NCBI RefSeq assembly: GCF_013337115.1
Contig: NZ_SGWE01000004.1
Coordinates: 1,002,001 to 1,066,000, forward strand
DNA: 64,000 bases
Direction: 5' to 3'
DNA from: Deinococcus sp. JMULE3
GTDB taxonomy: Bacteria > Deinococcota > Deinococci > Deinococcales > Deinococcaceae
The notes under the pieces are model-generated. The model worked only from the letters and a program-made list of their open reading frames with translations, did no database searches and was not told where the DNA came from. Positions 18,993 through 30,881 of this stretch are shown here, piece after piece. Made by a program: the position numbers and the translations under genes. The number at the start of each line of letters is the position of its first letter. The stretch's first letter is position 1.

Positions 18993-21616
18993 TCAGTGCT
19001 CGCGCAGCCAGCTGATCAGGTCCGGGCCGGACAGCGGGGGCGTGATGGCGTAGCCCTGCGCGGCGTCGCAGCCCAGTTCGCGCAGGATGCCCAGCTGATC
19101 GGCGGTTTCCACACCGACCGCCACGACCTGCAAGCCCAGGTTGTGTGCCAGGTCGATGGTGCCCTGCACGAGCGTCAGGGATTTCTCGTCGCCGGGCAGG
19201 CGGGCGGTCAGGGTGGGGTGCAACTTCACGGCGCTCAGCGGGAAGCGGGTCAGGGCCGCGAGGCTGCTCGCGCCGTCCCCGAAGTCGTCCACGCTCAGGC
19301 GGGCGCCCAGGGAGCGCAGCTGTTCGAGCAGGCCCAGCGTCTCCTGACTGTGGTCCAGCAGGCTCCCGGCGCTCACCTCGATGTCGGGCGCGCCCTCGGT
19401 GGACAGCAGCGGCAGCAGGCGGCGCAGCCCGGCCGAGCGGCGCAGCTCCTCCAGGCTCAGGTTCACGCTGACCGTCCAGTTCGCGTGGCGGTCCGGCAGC
19501 GCGGCGCGGACCGCCTGACGGCCCAGCACGGCCTCCTGCACGACCCACTCGCTGACGTGCGTGATCAGTTCGCTGCGGCTGGCGAGGTCCAGGAAGCGGG
19601 CCGGGCCGAGCAGGCCCAGGGTGGGGTGGTTCCAGCGCAGCAGCGCCTCGGCGCTGAAGGCCCGGTCGCGTTTCAGGGACAGTGCGGGCTGGTACAGCAG
19701 CGTGAACTGGTCCTTGTCCAGCGCGCCGCGCAGCGCCTCTTCCAGTTCGAAGGCGCGGGCGACCTCGTCGCGCAGGGCGGGCTGGAACACGCTGCGCTGC
19801 GCGCGGCCCTGCCGTTTGGCGTGCTGCATGGCGACCTCGGCGTTGGCGAGCACCGCGTCGTTCGCCGCGTCGTCCGGGCGGTCGGCGACGCCCAGCGCGG
19901 CCGTCAGCTGCACGTCGCGCTGCCCGACGCGCAGCGGGCTGTCCAGCACGGCCTCAGCGCGGTTCAGGGCGGCGGCGGCGCCCAGGTCCGGCAGGAACAC
20001 CATGAACGAGTCGTCGGCCAGCCGGGCGGACAGGCCGTGAGCCTCGCTGCTCAGGTCGTTCAGGCGGGCCGCGACCTGGATCAGCAGGCGGTCGCAGGCG
20101 GTGCGGCCCAGCGCGGCGTTCAGTTCACTGAACCCGTCGAGGTCCAGGCAGACGGCGGCGCCGCGCTCGCCGGTGCGGCCCAGCGCCTCGCGCACCCCGG
20201 TGCGGTTCAGCAGGCCCGTCAGCGCGTCGTGGCGGGCGTCGTGGCGGATCTTCGCCTGCGCGCGGCGCAGGGCGGTCAGGTCACGCAGGGTCAGCAGGAC
20301 GCTGCCGCGCGCGCCGCCGGCCTCGCCGCCCACGCCGGTGGCGCGCAGTTCCATCTGGCGGACCGTGCCGTCCGGGAGGGCCAGCAGCACCTCGCGCCGC
20401 ATGGGGAGGGGAATCTCCTTCCAGTCGGGCAGGGCCAGCGGTTCCCCCTCGGGCGTGAAGATCTTGACGCCCAGTTCGGTCATGACGCGCGTGACGGCCA
20501 GCCCGACCAGCCGCGCGGCCTCCACGCCCAGCAGCGTCGCGGCGCGTTCGCTGACCAGCTGGGCGCGCCCGGCGTGATCCACGAGGATGGTGGCGTCCTC
20601 CGAGAGGGCCAGCACCTGACTCATGACGCCCAGCGGGGCGCGGCCGTCCCGGGCGGCGGCCTCGCCCTCGGCGACGAGCAGGCCGGGTTCGCTGGTGCGC
20701 CGCACGCGCAGGTTCAGGCTGCCGCCCCCGGCGAGTTCCACGTCCGCGCGGGCGGCGCCGCCGGTCGCGGCGAGCCGCACGAGGTCCCGCACGGGATCGC
20801 TGGGCACGTCCGCGAAACACGCCCAGGACCACAGGGGCGCGCCGGTCACGACCGGGGCCCCGGCGGGCAGCAGGCTCAGGAAGCCCTGGCTGGCCTGCAG
20901 CACCGCGCCGGACTCCGAGAGCAGCGCGGCGGGCGTGTCGGTGTCCAGCAGCGCGGAGACGCGCGCGGCGCGTTCGTACTCGCCCGTGACGTCCTGCAGG
21001 GTCAGCATGACCCCGGCGGCGGACGCCCCGAAGTACGGTCTCGCCTCGCCGCGCACCCACGCGGCGTGCCCGGCGTGCGTGATCTGCTCGTCCGGGAGAC
21101 GCACCGAGCGCCCCGCACCCGCCTGCACGAGCGCCTGCACGAGCGCCGGGCGGTCCCGGAACACGTCCTGCACGGGGCGGCCGGTCACGTCCGGTTCGGC
21201 CAGGGCGAACAGTTCCAGGAACGGGCGGCTGACCTTGCGGAACACCAGGTCGCCGGTCAGCCACGCGGTCGCCACGGGCAGCTGCGTGATGAGCACTTCC
21301 GTCTCGCGGTGCACGCCGTCGGCGCGGGCGGCGGCGAGCAGCATGGTCAGGACCTGCACGGCGGCGTCGGGCGGCGGGCCGTCCTCCTGCCACAGCAGGC
21401 CCAGCAGCGCGCCGTCACGCGTGAGCCAGGTCATCTCGCCGCGTTCGAACCACTCGTCGGGCGGTACGAGGTCCAGTCCGGCCCGTTCGGGGGGGTGTCG
21501 GCGCGGACGCGCAGCACCTCGTCGCCCAGCGAGGCGAGGAGGGTGGCGCGGGGCGTGTGGACGCGCATCAGGTCACTCAGGGCCGCCTGCACGGCGGTGA
21601 AGGCTGCGGGAGTCAC
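18993..21616 (-). pseudogene. PAS-GGDEF-EAL signalling protein, broken by a 1-base frameshift and catalytically degenerate
   Basis: Starts at GTG 21616 (ribosome binding site AGAGGT), VTPAAFTAVQAALSDL..., probably a GAF-like sensor. At the seven-G run 21489-21495 (C on the coding strand) the frame ends early; one more base gives TPPERAGLDLVPPDEW and joins the long frame, about 874 residues in total. Domains: GAF-like, three PAS-like, GGDEF-like, EAL. The GGDEF site reads ARLADDSFMVFL, so cyclase activity is unlikely. EAL keeps EALLRW, VNLS and DDFGDG, but the KxD pair reads VKLHPT and AEGVET reads AVGVET, so phosphodiesterase activity is doubtful. It may be a c-di-GMP sensor or non-catalytic scaffold. 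The frameshift may be an assembly error. Confidence 0.85.
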
Positions 21617-21777
21617 GATGGGGTACCTCTGACCAGCGGAGTGGGGGCGGGGGTGAGGCGCATACGCCGGGAATCCTGACACCTGGACTCTTACCGCCAT
21701 CATTCACCATTTGTGACGGACGTGAGGTTCTTCCTGACCACCCCCCCGGTCGCCCCCCCGGCGGTAACCTGTGACGC

Positions 21778-22476
<699 letters not shown>

Positions 22477-22546
22477 GCCGGAATCCGTTCCTTCTCGCGT
22501 CCGCCCGGGTTGCAGGGCAGACCTCACCCCTTCGACCGGAATCGGC

Positions 22547-23554
22547 ATGATCGACCTGCTGTCCCGCAATCCCAGCCTGGACCCGGAGGCCCTGACGGCC
22601 GAACTGGCCCCCACACCCCGCTACCAGGGCGTGCGCTTCGCCACGTACCACCCGAACGCGGCCTACCCCAGCCAGGAGGAGGCGCGCGTGGCCACGCAGG
22701 CGTTCCTGAAGGGCGCGCAGGTGCGGCCCGGGGGCTTCCGCCTGTTCCGCCGCGCCAAGCCCGAGGGGCGCGGCCTGTACCTCGACGGGGGGTTCGGGGT
22801 GGGCAAGACGCACCTGCTGGCCAGCGCGTGGCACGACGCGCCGGGCCGCGCGGCCCTGATGAGCTTCCAGGACCTGATGTACATCATCGGGGCGCTGGGA
22901 ATGACCCGCGCCGTGGACGCGTTCCGCGGGCACGACCTGCTCCTGATCGACGAGTTCGAACTGGACGACCCGGGCAACACGCACATGGCGAACACGTTCC
23001 TGGGTCAGCTGATGCCCGGCGGGACCAGCGTGATCGCCACGAGCAACACCGAACCCGGCGCGCTGGGGCAGGGGCGCTTCAACGCCAGTGACTTCCAGCG
23101 GCAGATCCAGGCGATCGCCAGCCGCTTCGAGACGCACCGCATCGACGGGCCGGACTACCGGCAGCGCGGCGTGCGCCCCGAGGACGTCCTGACCCCAGGC
23201 GAGTTCACCGAGTGGGAGGCCCGGCAGCAGGGGGCCACGCTGGCCCGCCTGAACCACCGGGAACTGAGCCGTCACCTGCTGCAGGTGCACCCCAGCCGCT
23301 TCAGCCGCCTGCTGCAGGGCGTCAGCGCCGTCGCCGTGACGGACCTGACGCCCATGCCGGACCAGAACGTCGCGCTGCGGTTCGTGCACTTCATCGACAA
23401 GCTGTACGACCTGGGCCTGCACGCCGCGTTCACCGGCACGAACCTCAGTCATCTGTTCAGTGACACGTACCGGCACGGCGCGTACGCGAAGAAGTACAGC
23501 CGCTGCCTGTCCCGCCTGTCCGAACTGCTGAAAGAAGCCCGGCAGGACCGGTAA
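22547..23554 (+). CDS. zapE: AFG1/ZapE-like ATPase
   Basis: 335 residues. Walker A reads YLDGGFGVGKTHLLAS (near 82) and Walker B LLLIDEFELDDPGN (near 128); a later sensor region has VIATSNTEPGALGQGRF. RFETHRIDGPDYR and the C-terminal half (HFIDKLYDLG) fit the AFG1 family. E. coli ZapE interacts with the FtsZ ring under stress; mitochondrial Afg1 acts in respiratory-complex quality control. No clear -10 or ribosome binding site is visible before ATG 22547, and 70 bases separate it from the S4 gene, so it may be read through from there. Confidence 0.9.
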   Translation: MIDLLSRNPSLDPEALTAELAPTPRYQGVRFATYHPNAAYPSQEEARVATQAFLKGAQVRPGGFRLFRRAKPEGRGLYLDGGFGVGKTHLLASAWHDAPGRAALMSFQDLMYIIGALGMTRAVDAFRGHDLLLIDEFELDDPGNTHMANTFLGQLMPGGTSVIATSNTEPGALGQGRFNASDFQRQIQAIASRFETHRIDGPDYRQRGVRPEDVLTPGEFTEWEARQQGATLARLNHRELSRHLLQVHPSRFSRLLQGVSAVAVTDLTPMPDQNVALRFVHFIDKLYDLGLHAAFTGTNLSHLFSDTYRHGAYAKKYSRCLSRLSELLKEARQDR

Positions 23555-23609
23555 GAGGTGGAGGGCCGAAGACTCTGAACAGCTGTTCCCCCCGCGGTCA
23601 CGCGCGCAC

Positions 23610-23623
23610 CTAACGCCCGTTTG
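23610..23623. promoter_or_regulatory. Putative PaaR-type operator before the acyl-CoA carboxylase gene
   Basis: CTAACGCCCGTTTG fits the pattern CNAACGNNCGTTNG described for the TetR repressor PaaR of Thermus thermophilus. It ends two bases before the -10 box TAGCAT (23626-23631), where a bound repressor would block RNA polymerase. The same pattern occurs at 30816-30829. Confidence 0.6.
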
Positions 23624-23637
23624 GGTAGCATGCGCGC

Positions 23638-25200
<1,563 letters not shown>

Positions 25201-25205
25201 ACGGG

Positions 25206-25285
25206 CAGTGGGGAGTGGGAAGTAGGGAGTGGGTCGGGGCCAGCGTCCCATCCATTTCCCACTTCCCACTTCCTACTTTCCATTA
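25206..25285. repeat. Purine-rich GGGAGTGGGAAGT imperfect inverted repeat
   Basis: GTGGGGAGTGGGAAGTAGGG faces TTCCCACTTCCCACTTCCTA about 25 bases later, making a long imperfect hairpin after the carboxylase gene. A related purine-rich arm recurs at 61651-61690. It may terminate transcription. Confidence 0.5.
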
Positions 25286-25320
25286 CCGTCCCGGCGTCCC
25301 GGCGCGCCTAGACTGCCTTC

Positions 25321-25773
25321 ATGACTGAGAAGCCGTTCGTGAAGCCGTCGGATGCGGAGCTGCGGGAGCGGCTGACGCCCATGCAGTACAGCGTGACCCA
25401 GCACGAGGGCACCGAGCGGGCGTTCACCGGGGAGTACTGGGATCACACGGAAGAGGGCATCTACGTGGACGTGGTGAGTGGCGAGCCGCTGTTCTCCAGC
25501 CTGGACAAGTACGACGCGGGGTGCGGCTGGCCGAGCTTCACCCGGCCGATTCCCAACGTGGCGTTGACGGAGAACACCGATTACAAGATCGGGTACGCGC
25601 GCACCGAGGTCCGGTCGGCGGGGGCGGATTCGCACCTGGGGCACGTGTTCCCGGATGGCCCGCGCGAGCACGGGGGGCTGCGGTACTGCATCAACTCGGC
25701 GGCGCTGCGGTTCGTGCCGGTGTCGGAACTGGAGGCGCAGGGGTACGGGGAGTTCCGGGCGCTGTTCGGGTGA
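25321..25773 (+). CDS. msrB: Peptide-methionine (R)-S-oxide reductase MsrB
   Basis: 150 residues. Reduces the R epimer of methionine sulfoxide in proteins, part of oxidative-damage repair. The catalytic Cys is in [12 protein letters not shown] near residue 122; LGHVFPDGP and [10 protein letters not shown] are hallmarks. The Cys in AGCGWPSF is in the position of the usual resolving Cys. The paired CxxC zinc motifs of many MsrB proteins are missing, so this is the zinc-free form. TAGACT stands six bases before ATG 25321. Confidence 0.95.
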   Translation: MTEKPFVKPSDAELRERLTPMQYSVTQHEGTERAFTGEYWDHTEEGIYVDVVSGEPLFSSLDKYDAGCGWPSFTRPIPNVALTENTDYKIGYARTEVRSAGADSHLGHVFPDGPREHGGLRYCINSAALRFVPVSELEAQGYGEFRALFG

Positions 25774-25785
25774 ACGGCAAGGATT

Positions 25786-25815
25786 GAGGGGAAGGCTGCA
25801 ACTGGCCTCCCCCTC
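25786..25815. terminator. Hairpin between convergent msrB and CAP genes
   Basis: GAGGGGAAGGC faces GCCTCCCCCTC with one mismatch and an eight-base loop, placed between two convergent stop codons. Confidence 0.55.
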
Positions 25816-25829
25816 CCCTGTGCTGATCG

Positions 25830-26687
25830 TCAGCGGGCGCCGAAGTCCTGCACCCAGTAGTGCTTGTAGGTGCTGGTGGTGGTGTACGCGTACCCGACGC
25901 CGAGTTCCTTGAAGGCGGGGTTCATGATGTTGCGGCAGTGCCCCTCGCTTTTCAGCCAGCCGTCCACGACGGCCTGGGGGGTGGTCTGCCCGGCGGCGAT
26001 GTTCTCGCCGATGGTGCGGTACGGGGTGTACCCGGCGTTCGTGATGCGCTGCGAGAAGGTCCGGCCGTCCTTGCTGGTGTGGCTGAAGTAGTTCTGGGTG
26101 GCCATGTCGGTCGCGTGGCCCTGCGCGGCCTGCGCGAGCGCCGCGTTCCAGGTGAGGGCGGGGGCGGCGGCGTAGCTGGTGGCGCCGCAGCTGCGGGGCA
26201 CGGCGCGCGCGGCGTTCGTGAGGTCCAGGACCTGCTGCGCGAAGGCGCTGGGCGTGGTGGGGGCCGGGGCGGGCGCGGGGGCGCTGGCGGCGGTGACGGT
26301 CACGGGGAAGTCGATGAACGACGCCGTGTTCGTGGCGAGTGCCGCGCGGATGGTGGCGCTGCCTGCCGAGACGGCCGTGACGAGGCCGGTCTGGGTGACG
26401 GTCGCGACGGCGGCGTTGCTGGTGGTCCATTTCAGCTGGCCGGGCTGGGCCGGCTGGCCGTTCACAGTGACCTTCAGTTGCAGGGTCTGCCCGGTGGTCA
26501 GGGCGACGGGGCTGGCGACAGCCTGCGCGGCCAGGACGGTGGTGCCGGGCTGGGTCGCGCCGGGCTGGGTGGTGCTGGGCGCGTCCGCGCTGGGGGTGCC
26601 GGTTCCGGGGGTGCTGGTGCTGCCGCAGGCGGCGAGGGTGAGGGCGAGCAGCGCGGCGGCGCTGCCCCGCAGGAATGCGGTGGGCAT
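25830..26687 (-). CDS. CAP-domain lipoprotein with bacterial Ig-like domain
   Basis: 285 residues. Lipoprotein signal with lipobox LTLAACG (Cys near 21), then a Thr/Pro linker, a Big2-type Ig-like domain (about residues 55-130: LTTGQTLQLKVTVNG, WTTSNAAVATV), an Ala/Pro linker, and a CAP/SCP domain to the end (VLDLTNAARAVP, YFSHTSKDGRTF, GENIAAGQTTPQAVVDGWLKSEGHCRNIMNP). The CAP His and Glu are present. Likely anchored on the cell surface; function of bacterial CAP proteins is mostly unknown. A second CAP protein is at 60032-60682. Confidence 0.9.
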   Translation of the reverse strand: MPTAFLRGSAAALLALTLAACGSTSTPGTGTPSADAPSTTQPGATQPGTTVLAAQAVASPVALTTGQTLQLKVTVNGQPAQPGQLKWTTSNAAVATVTQTGLVTAVSAGSATIRAALATNTASFIDFPVTVTAASAPAPAPAPTTPSAFAQQVLDLTNAARAVPRSCGATSYAAAPALTWNAALAQAAQGHATDMATQNYFSHTSKDGRTFSQRITNAGYTPYRTIGENIAAGQTTPQAVVDGWLKSEGHCRNIMNPAFKELGVGYAYTTTSTYKHYWVQDFGAR

Positions 26688-26855
26688 GCGGTCATTAAAG
26701 CCGGTTCAAGACCGCATGAACATGAGAGTTTTTTGATGTCTTCTCACGTCGGTCCGGGTGTCGTCCCTGCCGGAAGAAACCTCCTGTCGTGGAGGAATCC
26801 GACTGTGTTTCTCTCACACTTGTCGCGCGGATGGTGGCTCATGAGGAGAGAAATC

Positions 26856-27521
26856 TCACAGTTGCAGCAGGGTGTAGTGAACAACCTCACCTGCGGACCC
26901 GACCACCGGCTCATGCTCCTGCCTAGACATGATCAGGGACGGAGCAAGCGCCGCCGCCGCCCGCAGCAGAGCCACCTCCACCCCCGCGTCCGCCGCGCCC
27001 CACAGGTGCGCCGCCCCCCCACCCACACGCGCCTGCCACAACAACGCGCCGACCACCTCGCCGTCCCGGTACGCACTCAGCGGCACGAAATCCCGGTCCC
27101 CCTCCAGCCGCGCCGCGAACTGCCGCGCCAGCCCCTCACCCCAGCCCGGCGTGCCATGCGTGCGCGTCAGGGCCTCCGCCCACGGACGCAGGTGCAGGCG
27201 CGACACCTGCTCGACCACCACGCCCTCCCCTGCCGACGACGCAGGCTCGGCGTGACCCACGCGCACGCGGGCCACCTCCCGCCCCGGCAGGCCCACCAGC
27301 GGCCCCACCGTCGCCACCAGCGGCGGCACGCCCTGCCCCTCATGCCAGTCGAGCACCGCCGCGATGTCCACCCCGCGCACATCCGCCGGGAGGAACGTCG
27401 CGTTCAGCGCCAGCACGTTCACGCCCGGCGTCAGCAGCGTCACCGCGCCCCCCTGCTCGCGCTGCACGGCGGACAGCGGCGCGTGGAACTCCAGCAGGTC
27501 ACTCAGCGTGGGGGGCAGCAT
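26856..27521 (-). CDS. Hypothetical protein, weakly GNAT-like
   Basis: 221 residues with no clear catalytic motif. The order N-terminal strand region, PWAEALTRTHGTPGWGEGLARQFAARLEGD, FVPLSAYRDGEVVGALLWQ and HLWGAADAGVEVALLRAA resembles the acceptor half of a double GNAT fold, but the acetyl-CoA loop is not recognisable. TACGCT lies six bases before the ATG. It is divergent from the flavin reductase gene. Confidence 0.55.
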   Translation of the reverse strand: MLPPTLSDLLEFHAPLSAVQREQGGAVTLLTPGVNVLALNATFLPADVRGVDIAAVLDWHEGQGVPPLVATVGPLVGLPGREVARVRVGHAEPASSAGEGVVVEQVSRLHLRPWAEALTRTHGTPGWGEGLARQFAARLEGDRDFVPLSAYRDGEVVGALLWQARVGGGAAHLWGAADAGVEVALLRAAAALAPSLIMSRQEHEPVVGSAGEVVHYTLLQL

Positions 27522-27565
27522 CCGCCCAGCGTACCGCCCGCCCCGCGCGGCATAGTGGGCCGCAC

Positions 27566-28099
27566 ATGCTCAGCGCCACCACCGACCGTTTCTTCGGGTA
27601 CTACCCCGGCACCGTCGCCCTGATCACCGCCGCGCACGCCGGGCAGCGCAACGTCATGGCCGCCGGGTGGCACACCGCCCTGAGCGCCGACCCGCCCCTC
27701 TACGGTGTCGCCATCGGACGTGAACGCGCCACGCACGCCCTGATCCGCGCGGGCGGCACCTTCGGCGTGAACTTCCTGCCGCTGCCCCTGGCGGACGCCG
27801 TGCAGGGCGCGGGCCTGCACAGCCTGCACGGCGGCGTGGACAAACACGCCCTGCTGAACCTGGGCACCCTGCCCGGGCAGCCGCTCGCGCTGAGCGGCGC
27901 GTACCTGCACTACACCTGCCGCGTCACCGCCGTCACCCCAACCGGCGACCACGACCTGTTCGTGGGTCACGTCGAGCAGGTTCACTTCGACCCGGACGCC
28001 TACGACGACGCGGGCCTGCTCATCGCGCCGCCCGCCATCTACCTGGGCCGCAGCACCTACACCACCACCGCACTCGAACGCGCGGAACATGGCCGCTGA
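27566..28099 (+). CDS. Flavin reductase family protein (FMN-binding split barrel)
   Basis: 177 residues. GYYPGTVALITAAHAGQRNVMAAGW and YGVAIGRERATHALIRAGGTFGVNFL are typical of flavin reductase-like proteins, which use NAD(P)H to reduce FMN or supply FMNH2 to a partner monooxygenase. No monooxygenase is adjacent. CATAGT precedes the ATG by nine bases. Its end overlaps the next gene by 11 bases. Confidence 0.85.
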   Translation: MLSATTDRFFGYYPGTVALITAAHAGQRNVMAAGWHTALSADPPLYGVAIGRERATHALIRAGGTFGVNFLPLPLADAVQGAGLHSLHGGVDKHALLNLGTLPGQPLALSGAYLHYTCRVTAVTPTGDHDLFVGHVEQVHFDPDAYDDAGLLIAPPAIYLGRSTYTTTALERAEHGR

Positions 28100-29321
28100 A
28101 CCCAGCCCGCTGGCCCTGTGGAACACGCGGGGCGAGGTGTGGCGCACCCCGGCGGGTGACCTGCCGACCCTGAACGTGCCGGACGCAGCGGCCCTGCCGG
28201 ACGTGCTGCGCGCGGACCTGCCGCCCGGCGCGTGGCTGCTGCACGACGGCGGGCTGGGGTTCGGGCGGCGCGGGCCGCTGCACGTCCGCCTGACCGGCGG
28301 GCCGGAGGTCACGTGGCCCGGCGACTGGAGCACGCACCTCCCGGACGTCCTGCCCGGCGCGCGGCCCTGGCAGCGGCCCGACTGGCCGGAGGTCGCGACG
28401 GCCAGCGTGGACGCCCGACTGGGTGCCCTGGGCCTGACCCGAGCAGGACCGGTGAACCCCGGTTTCAGTCACGACCTGATGGGCATCCACCGCGTGCCGC
28501 TGGGGGACGGCCGCCGGGCGTGGCTGAAGGTCAGCGTGGACGGCCGCGAGGCGGCCCTGACCGCGCACCTCGCCGCGCGGCATCCGGAGCTGCTGCCGCC
28601 CGTCCTGCACGCCGATCCGCAGAACGCGACGCTGCTGACCCTGGACGGCGGCGCGCTGCTCGACGGGGTGCCCGACGCTGCCGCCTGGGATGAGGCTCTG
28701 ACTCGACTGGCCGCCTTTCAGCGTGCGGCGAACGCCCCGGCCCTGGCCGACCTGGGCGCGCCCACCCTGACGGTGCCGGACATGGCGGCGCGGGTGGACG
28801 CCCTGCTGGCCGACCCCGCCCCCCTGCGCGCCTGGGGCCTTTCCCCGGACGAGGTGACGGCGCTGCGCGACCTGCGCCCAGCCGTGGCGGCCGTATTCCG
28901 TGACCTGCACGTGCACGGTCTGCCCAGCCTTCCCGCGCACGGGGACGCGCACCCCCGCAACGCCCTGCACGGCCCGGAGCGGGGCAGCGTCTGGTTCGAT
29001 TGGAGCGAGGTCGCCCTGGCGCACCCGTTCATGGACGCCGGGTGGTTCCTGGGGTTCACCCTGCACCCCGCCCGCGCCGCGCTGCCCGTGCGCTCGGGCA
29101 CGCCGGACCTACCCGAACGGCTGGCCGGAGCGTACCTGCGCGCCCTGGGCGCCGGGGACGCGGCAGGGCTGCTGTGGCGGTCGCTGCCGCTGGCGCACCT
29201 GCACCGCGCCGTGCTGTTCGACGCGGCGTACTGCGACTGGGTGGGCACCGTGCCGGGCATCCGCCCGAACTTCACGCCGTTCTCGCTGCGGCAGGCGTTA
29301 CGGGAGGCTGTCAGGCTGTAA
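28089..29321 (+). CDS. Aminoglycoside phosphotransferase-like kinase
   Basis: 410 residues. The APH/choline kinase fold starts near residue 115 (VNPGFSHDLMGIHRV). The catalytic loop is SLPAHGDAHPRNALHG (near 281) and the metal-binding DFG equivalent is VWFDWSEVALAHPFMD (near 302). The first about 110 residues are an extra domain with no known match. Such proteins phosphorylate small molecules; resistance is only one option. Translationally coupled to the flavin reductase gene, and convergent with the YkgJ gene with 24 bases of overlap. Confidence 0.82.
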   Translation: MAAEPSPLALWNTRGEVWRTPAGDLPTLNVPDAAALPDVLRADLPPGAWLLHDGGLGFGRRGPLHVRLTGGPEVTWPGDWSTHLPDVLPGARPWQRPDWPEVATASVDARLGALGLTRAGPVNPGFSHDLMGIHRVPLGDGRRAWLKVSVDGREAALTAHLAARHPELLPPVLHADPQNATLLTLDGGALLDGVPDAAAWDEALTRLAAFQRAANAPALADLGAPTLTVPDMAARVDALLADPAPLRAWGLSPDEVTALRDLRPAVAAVFRDLHVHGLPSLPAHGDAHPRNALHGPERGSVWFDWSEVALAHPFMDAGWFLGFTLHPARAALPVRSGTPDLPERLAGAYLRALGAGDAAGLLWRSLPLAHLHRAVLFDAAYCDWVGTVPGIRPNFTPFSLRQALREAVRL

Positions 29322-29648
29322 CCCGTAGATCTCCAGGAAGCGCCGGGTGCGGGCGTCCAGGGTGGGCAGCGGCGCGACCTCGCCGCATACCCAGTCCGGC
29401 TGGTAGCCCCGGCATACAGGGGGCCGGGTGGCGTAGATGGCGCACAGGTGCCCGCAGCCCTGGTCGGGGCCGAGGTTCACGCAGGGCACGCCGAGGGGTT
29501 TGTTCAGCGCGTGGATGTCCGGCGCGGCGCAGCACGCCCCGCACGCCGTGCAGTCGGTCGTGACGGGACTGCGCGGCGCGTACTCGGGTGGATGCACGAA
29601 GCGGGCCTGCTCGTCGGTGGTCAGGTGGAGCGGCCCGCGCGGGATCAT
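29298..29648 (-). CDS. YkgJ family cysteine-cluster protein
   Basis: 116 residues. CTACGACCAAP, then CVNLGPDQGCGHLCAIYATRPPVCRGY form the eight-cysteine cluster of the YkgJ/UPF0153 family, expected to bind zinc or iron-sulfur. Function unknown. The start overlaps the hisC stop by four bases (ATGA), so it is cotranslated with hisC. Confidence 0.85.
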   Translation of the reverse strand: MIPRGPLHLTTDEQARFVHPPEYAPRSPVTTDCTACGACCAAPDIHALNKPLGVPCVNLGPDQGCGHLCAIYATRPPVCRGYQPDWVCGEVAPLPTLDARTRRFLEIYGLQPDSLP

Positions 29649-30721
29649 GTCAGGTCGGCCAGCGCGGCGAGCAGCGCGTCGTTCTCGGCGGGCGTGCCGA
29701 TGGCGACGCGCAGGCAGCCGGTCAGTCCGGGGAGGCTGTCCTGGCGGCGCACGACAATGCCGCGTTCCAGCAGGTGGGTGTACGCGGCGGCGGCGTCGGG
29801 GGTGCGCAGCAGGAAGAAGTTCGCCTGACTGGGCAGCGCCTGGCAGGTGGGGTGGCCCGCGAGGGCCGCGAGGACGCGGTCGCGCTCGCGGATGCCCTCC
29901 TGCACGCGTTCCTGCACGTAGCCGGGTTGTTCCAGGGCGACTTCCAGCGCGGCCTGCGCGAGGGTGCTGACGTTGAAGGCGGGCACGAGTTTCTGCAGTT
30001 GCCCGGCGAGTTCCGGCGTGGCGAGCGCGTACCCGAGGCGCAGTCCGGCCAGCCCCCAGGCCTTGCTGAAGGTGCGCAGGCTCAGGCGGTTGCCGCCCGC
30101 GAGCACGAGGTCCTTGTGGTCGGTGTGGCTGTACTGGTGGTACGCCTCGTCCAGCACGACGACCCAGTCCCCGGCGGCGTCCACGAGGTCGCGGATGGCG
30201 GCGTCGGCGTCCACGTGGCCGGTGGGGGCGTGCGGCTGGGTGATGTACAGCACGCCCGGCTGGTGACGCTTCAGTTCGGCCTTCAGGGCGTCCACGGGCA
30301 GGCTGAAGTCGGGGTTCAGCGGCACCTGCACGAGGTTCGCGCCGAGCAGCTGCGCTTCCAGGGTGTACACGCTGAAGGTGGGGCTGACGGTCAGGACGGT
30401 CTGGGAGATCCCGGCGAGTTCGGTCAGCAGTTTGATCAGGACGTTGCTGCCGGGCGTGACGACCACGCCGTGCTCGTCCCAGTTTTCAAAGGCGGCGATG
30501 CGGCGGCGCAGTTCGTCGGCGTGCAGGTCCGGATACCGGTTCCAGGGGCGCGCGGCCATGCGGCGCAGCGCCTCCTGTTTCAGGGCTTCGGGGAAGTCGT
30601 AGGGGTTCTCGTTCTGGTCGAGTTTGGTGGGGACGTCCAGCGGCGTGAACGGGTAGGCGGGCACGCCGCGCACGGCGGCGCGCACCCCGGCGGGCGCGGC
30701 GGCAAGAGGCTCGGTGGTCAT
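29645..30721 (-). CDS. hisC: Histidinol-phosphate aminotransferase
   Basis: 358 residues, PLP-dependent fold type [12 protein letters not shown] at the start, [34 protein letters not shown] and the PLP-lysine stretch [17 protein letters not shown] (near 218) are typical of HisC. It makes histidinol phosphate from imidazole-acetol phosphate. Start 30721 was chosen because [10 protein letters not shown] begins the conserved region; the longer frame upstream runs into the divergent promoter. No other his genes nearby. Confidence 0.9.
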   Translation of the reverse strand: MTTEPLAAAPAGVRAAVRGVPAYPFTPLDVPTKLDQNENPYDFPEALKQEALRRMAARPWNRYPDLHADELRRRIAAFENWDEHGVVVTPGSNVLIKLLTELAGISQTVLTVSPTFSVYTLEAQLLGANLVQVPLNPDFSLPVDALKAELKRHQPGVLYITQPHAPTGHVDADAAIRDLVDAAGDWVVVLDEAYHQYSHTDHKDLVLAGGNRLSLRTFSKAWGLAGLRLGYALATPELAGQLQKLVPAFNVSTLAQAALEVALEQPGYVQERVQEGIRERDRVLAALAGHPTCQALPSQANFFLLRTPDAAAAYTHLLERGIVVRRQDSLPGLTGCLRVAIGTPAENDALLAALADLT

Positions 30722-30815
30722 GTCGTCCGTTCTACCACCCGCGCGTGAAGGGCCGTCCAGTGATGGGAAACCCGCGCGGGTGACCCGGGGTTGTCCAGCA
30801 CGCACCCATCCGGCC

Positions 30816-30829
30816 CTAACGGTCGTTTG
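30816..30829. promoter_or_regulatory. Putative PaaR-type operator before the TetR gene
   Basis: CTAACGGTCGTTTG fits CNAACGNNCGTTNG exactly. It lies 12 bases before a possible -10 box TAGGCT (30842-30847) and 52 bases before the TetR start, as expected for autoregulation. It also falls in the divergent hisC promoter region. Confidence 0.6.
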
Positions 30830-30857
30830 GGTGGGGCGTGGTAGGCTGTGCCCAATA

Positions 30858-30870
30858 GGCCGAATCGGCC
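30858..30870. promoter_or_regulatory. GGCCGA-A-TCGGCC inverted repeat in the TetR leader
   Basis: A 13-base interrupted palindrome between the proposed -10 box and the start of the TetR gene; possible second operator or leader hairpin. Confidence 0.35.
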
Positions 30871-30881
30871 CCTCCCCCACC

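Noticed and set aside
25206..25285. Riboswitch or small RNA
   Set aside because: Low-complexity purine arms only; a terminator hairpin is the simpler reading.
26688..26855. Possible small RNA between the CAP and hypothetical genes
   Set aside because: Some AT-rich and CTCATGAG palindrome sequence, but no promoter-terminator pair could be made out.
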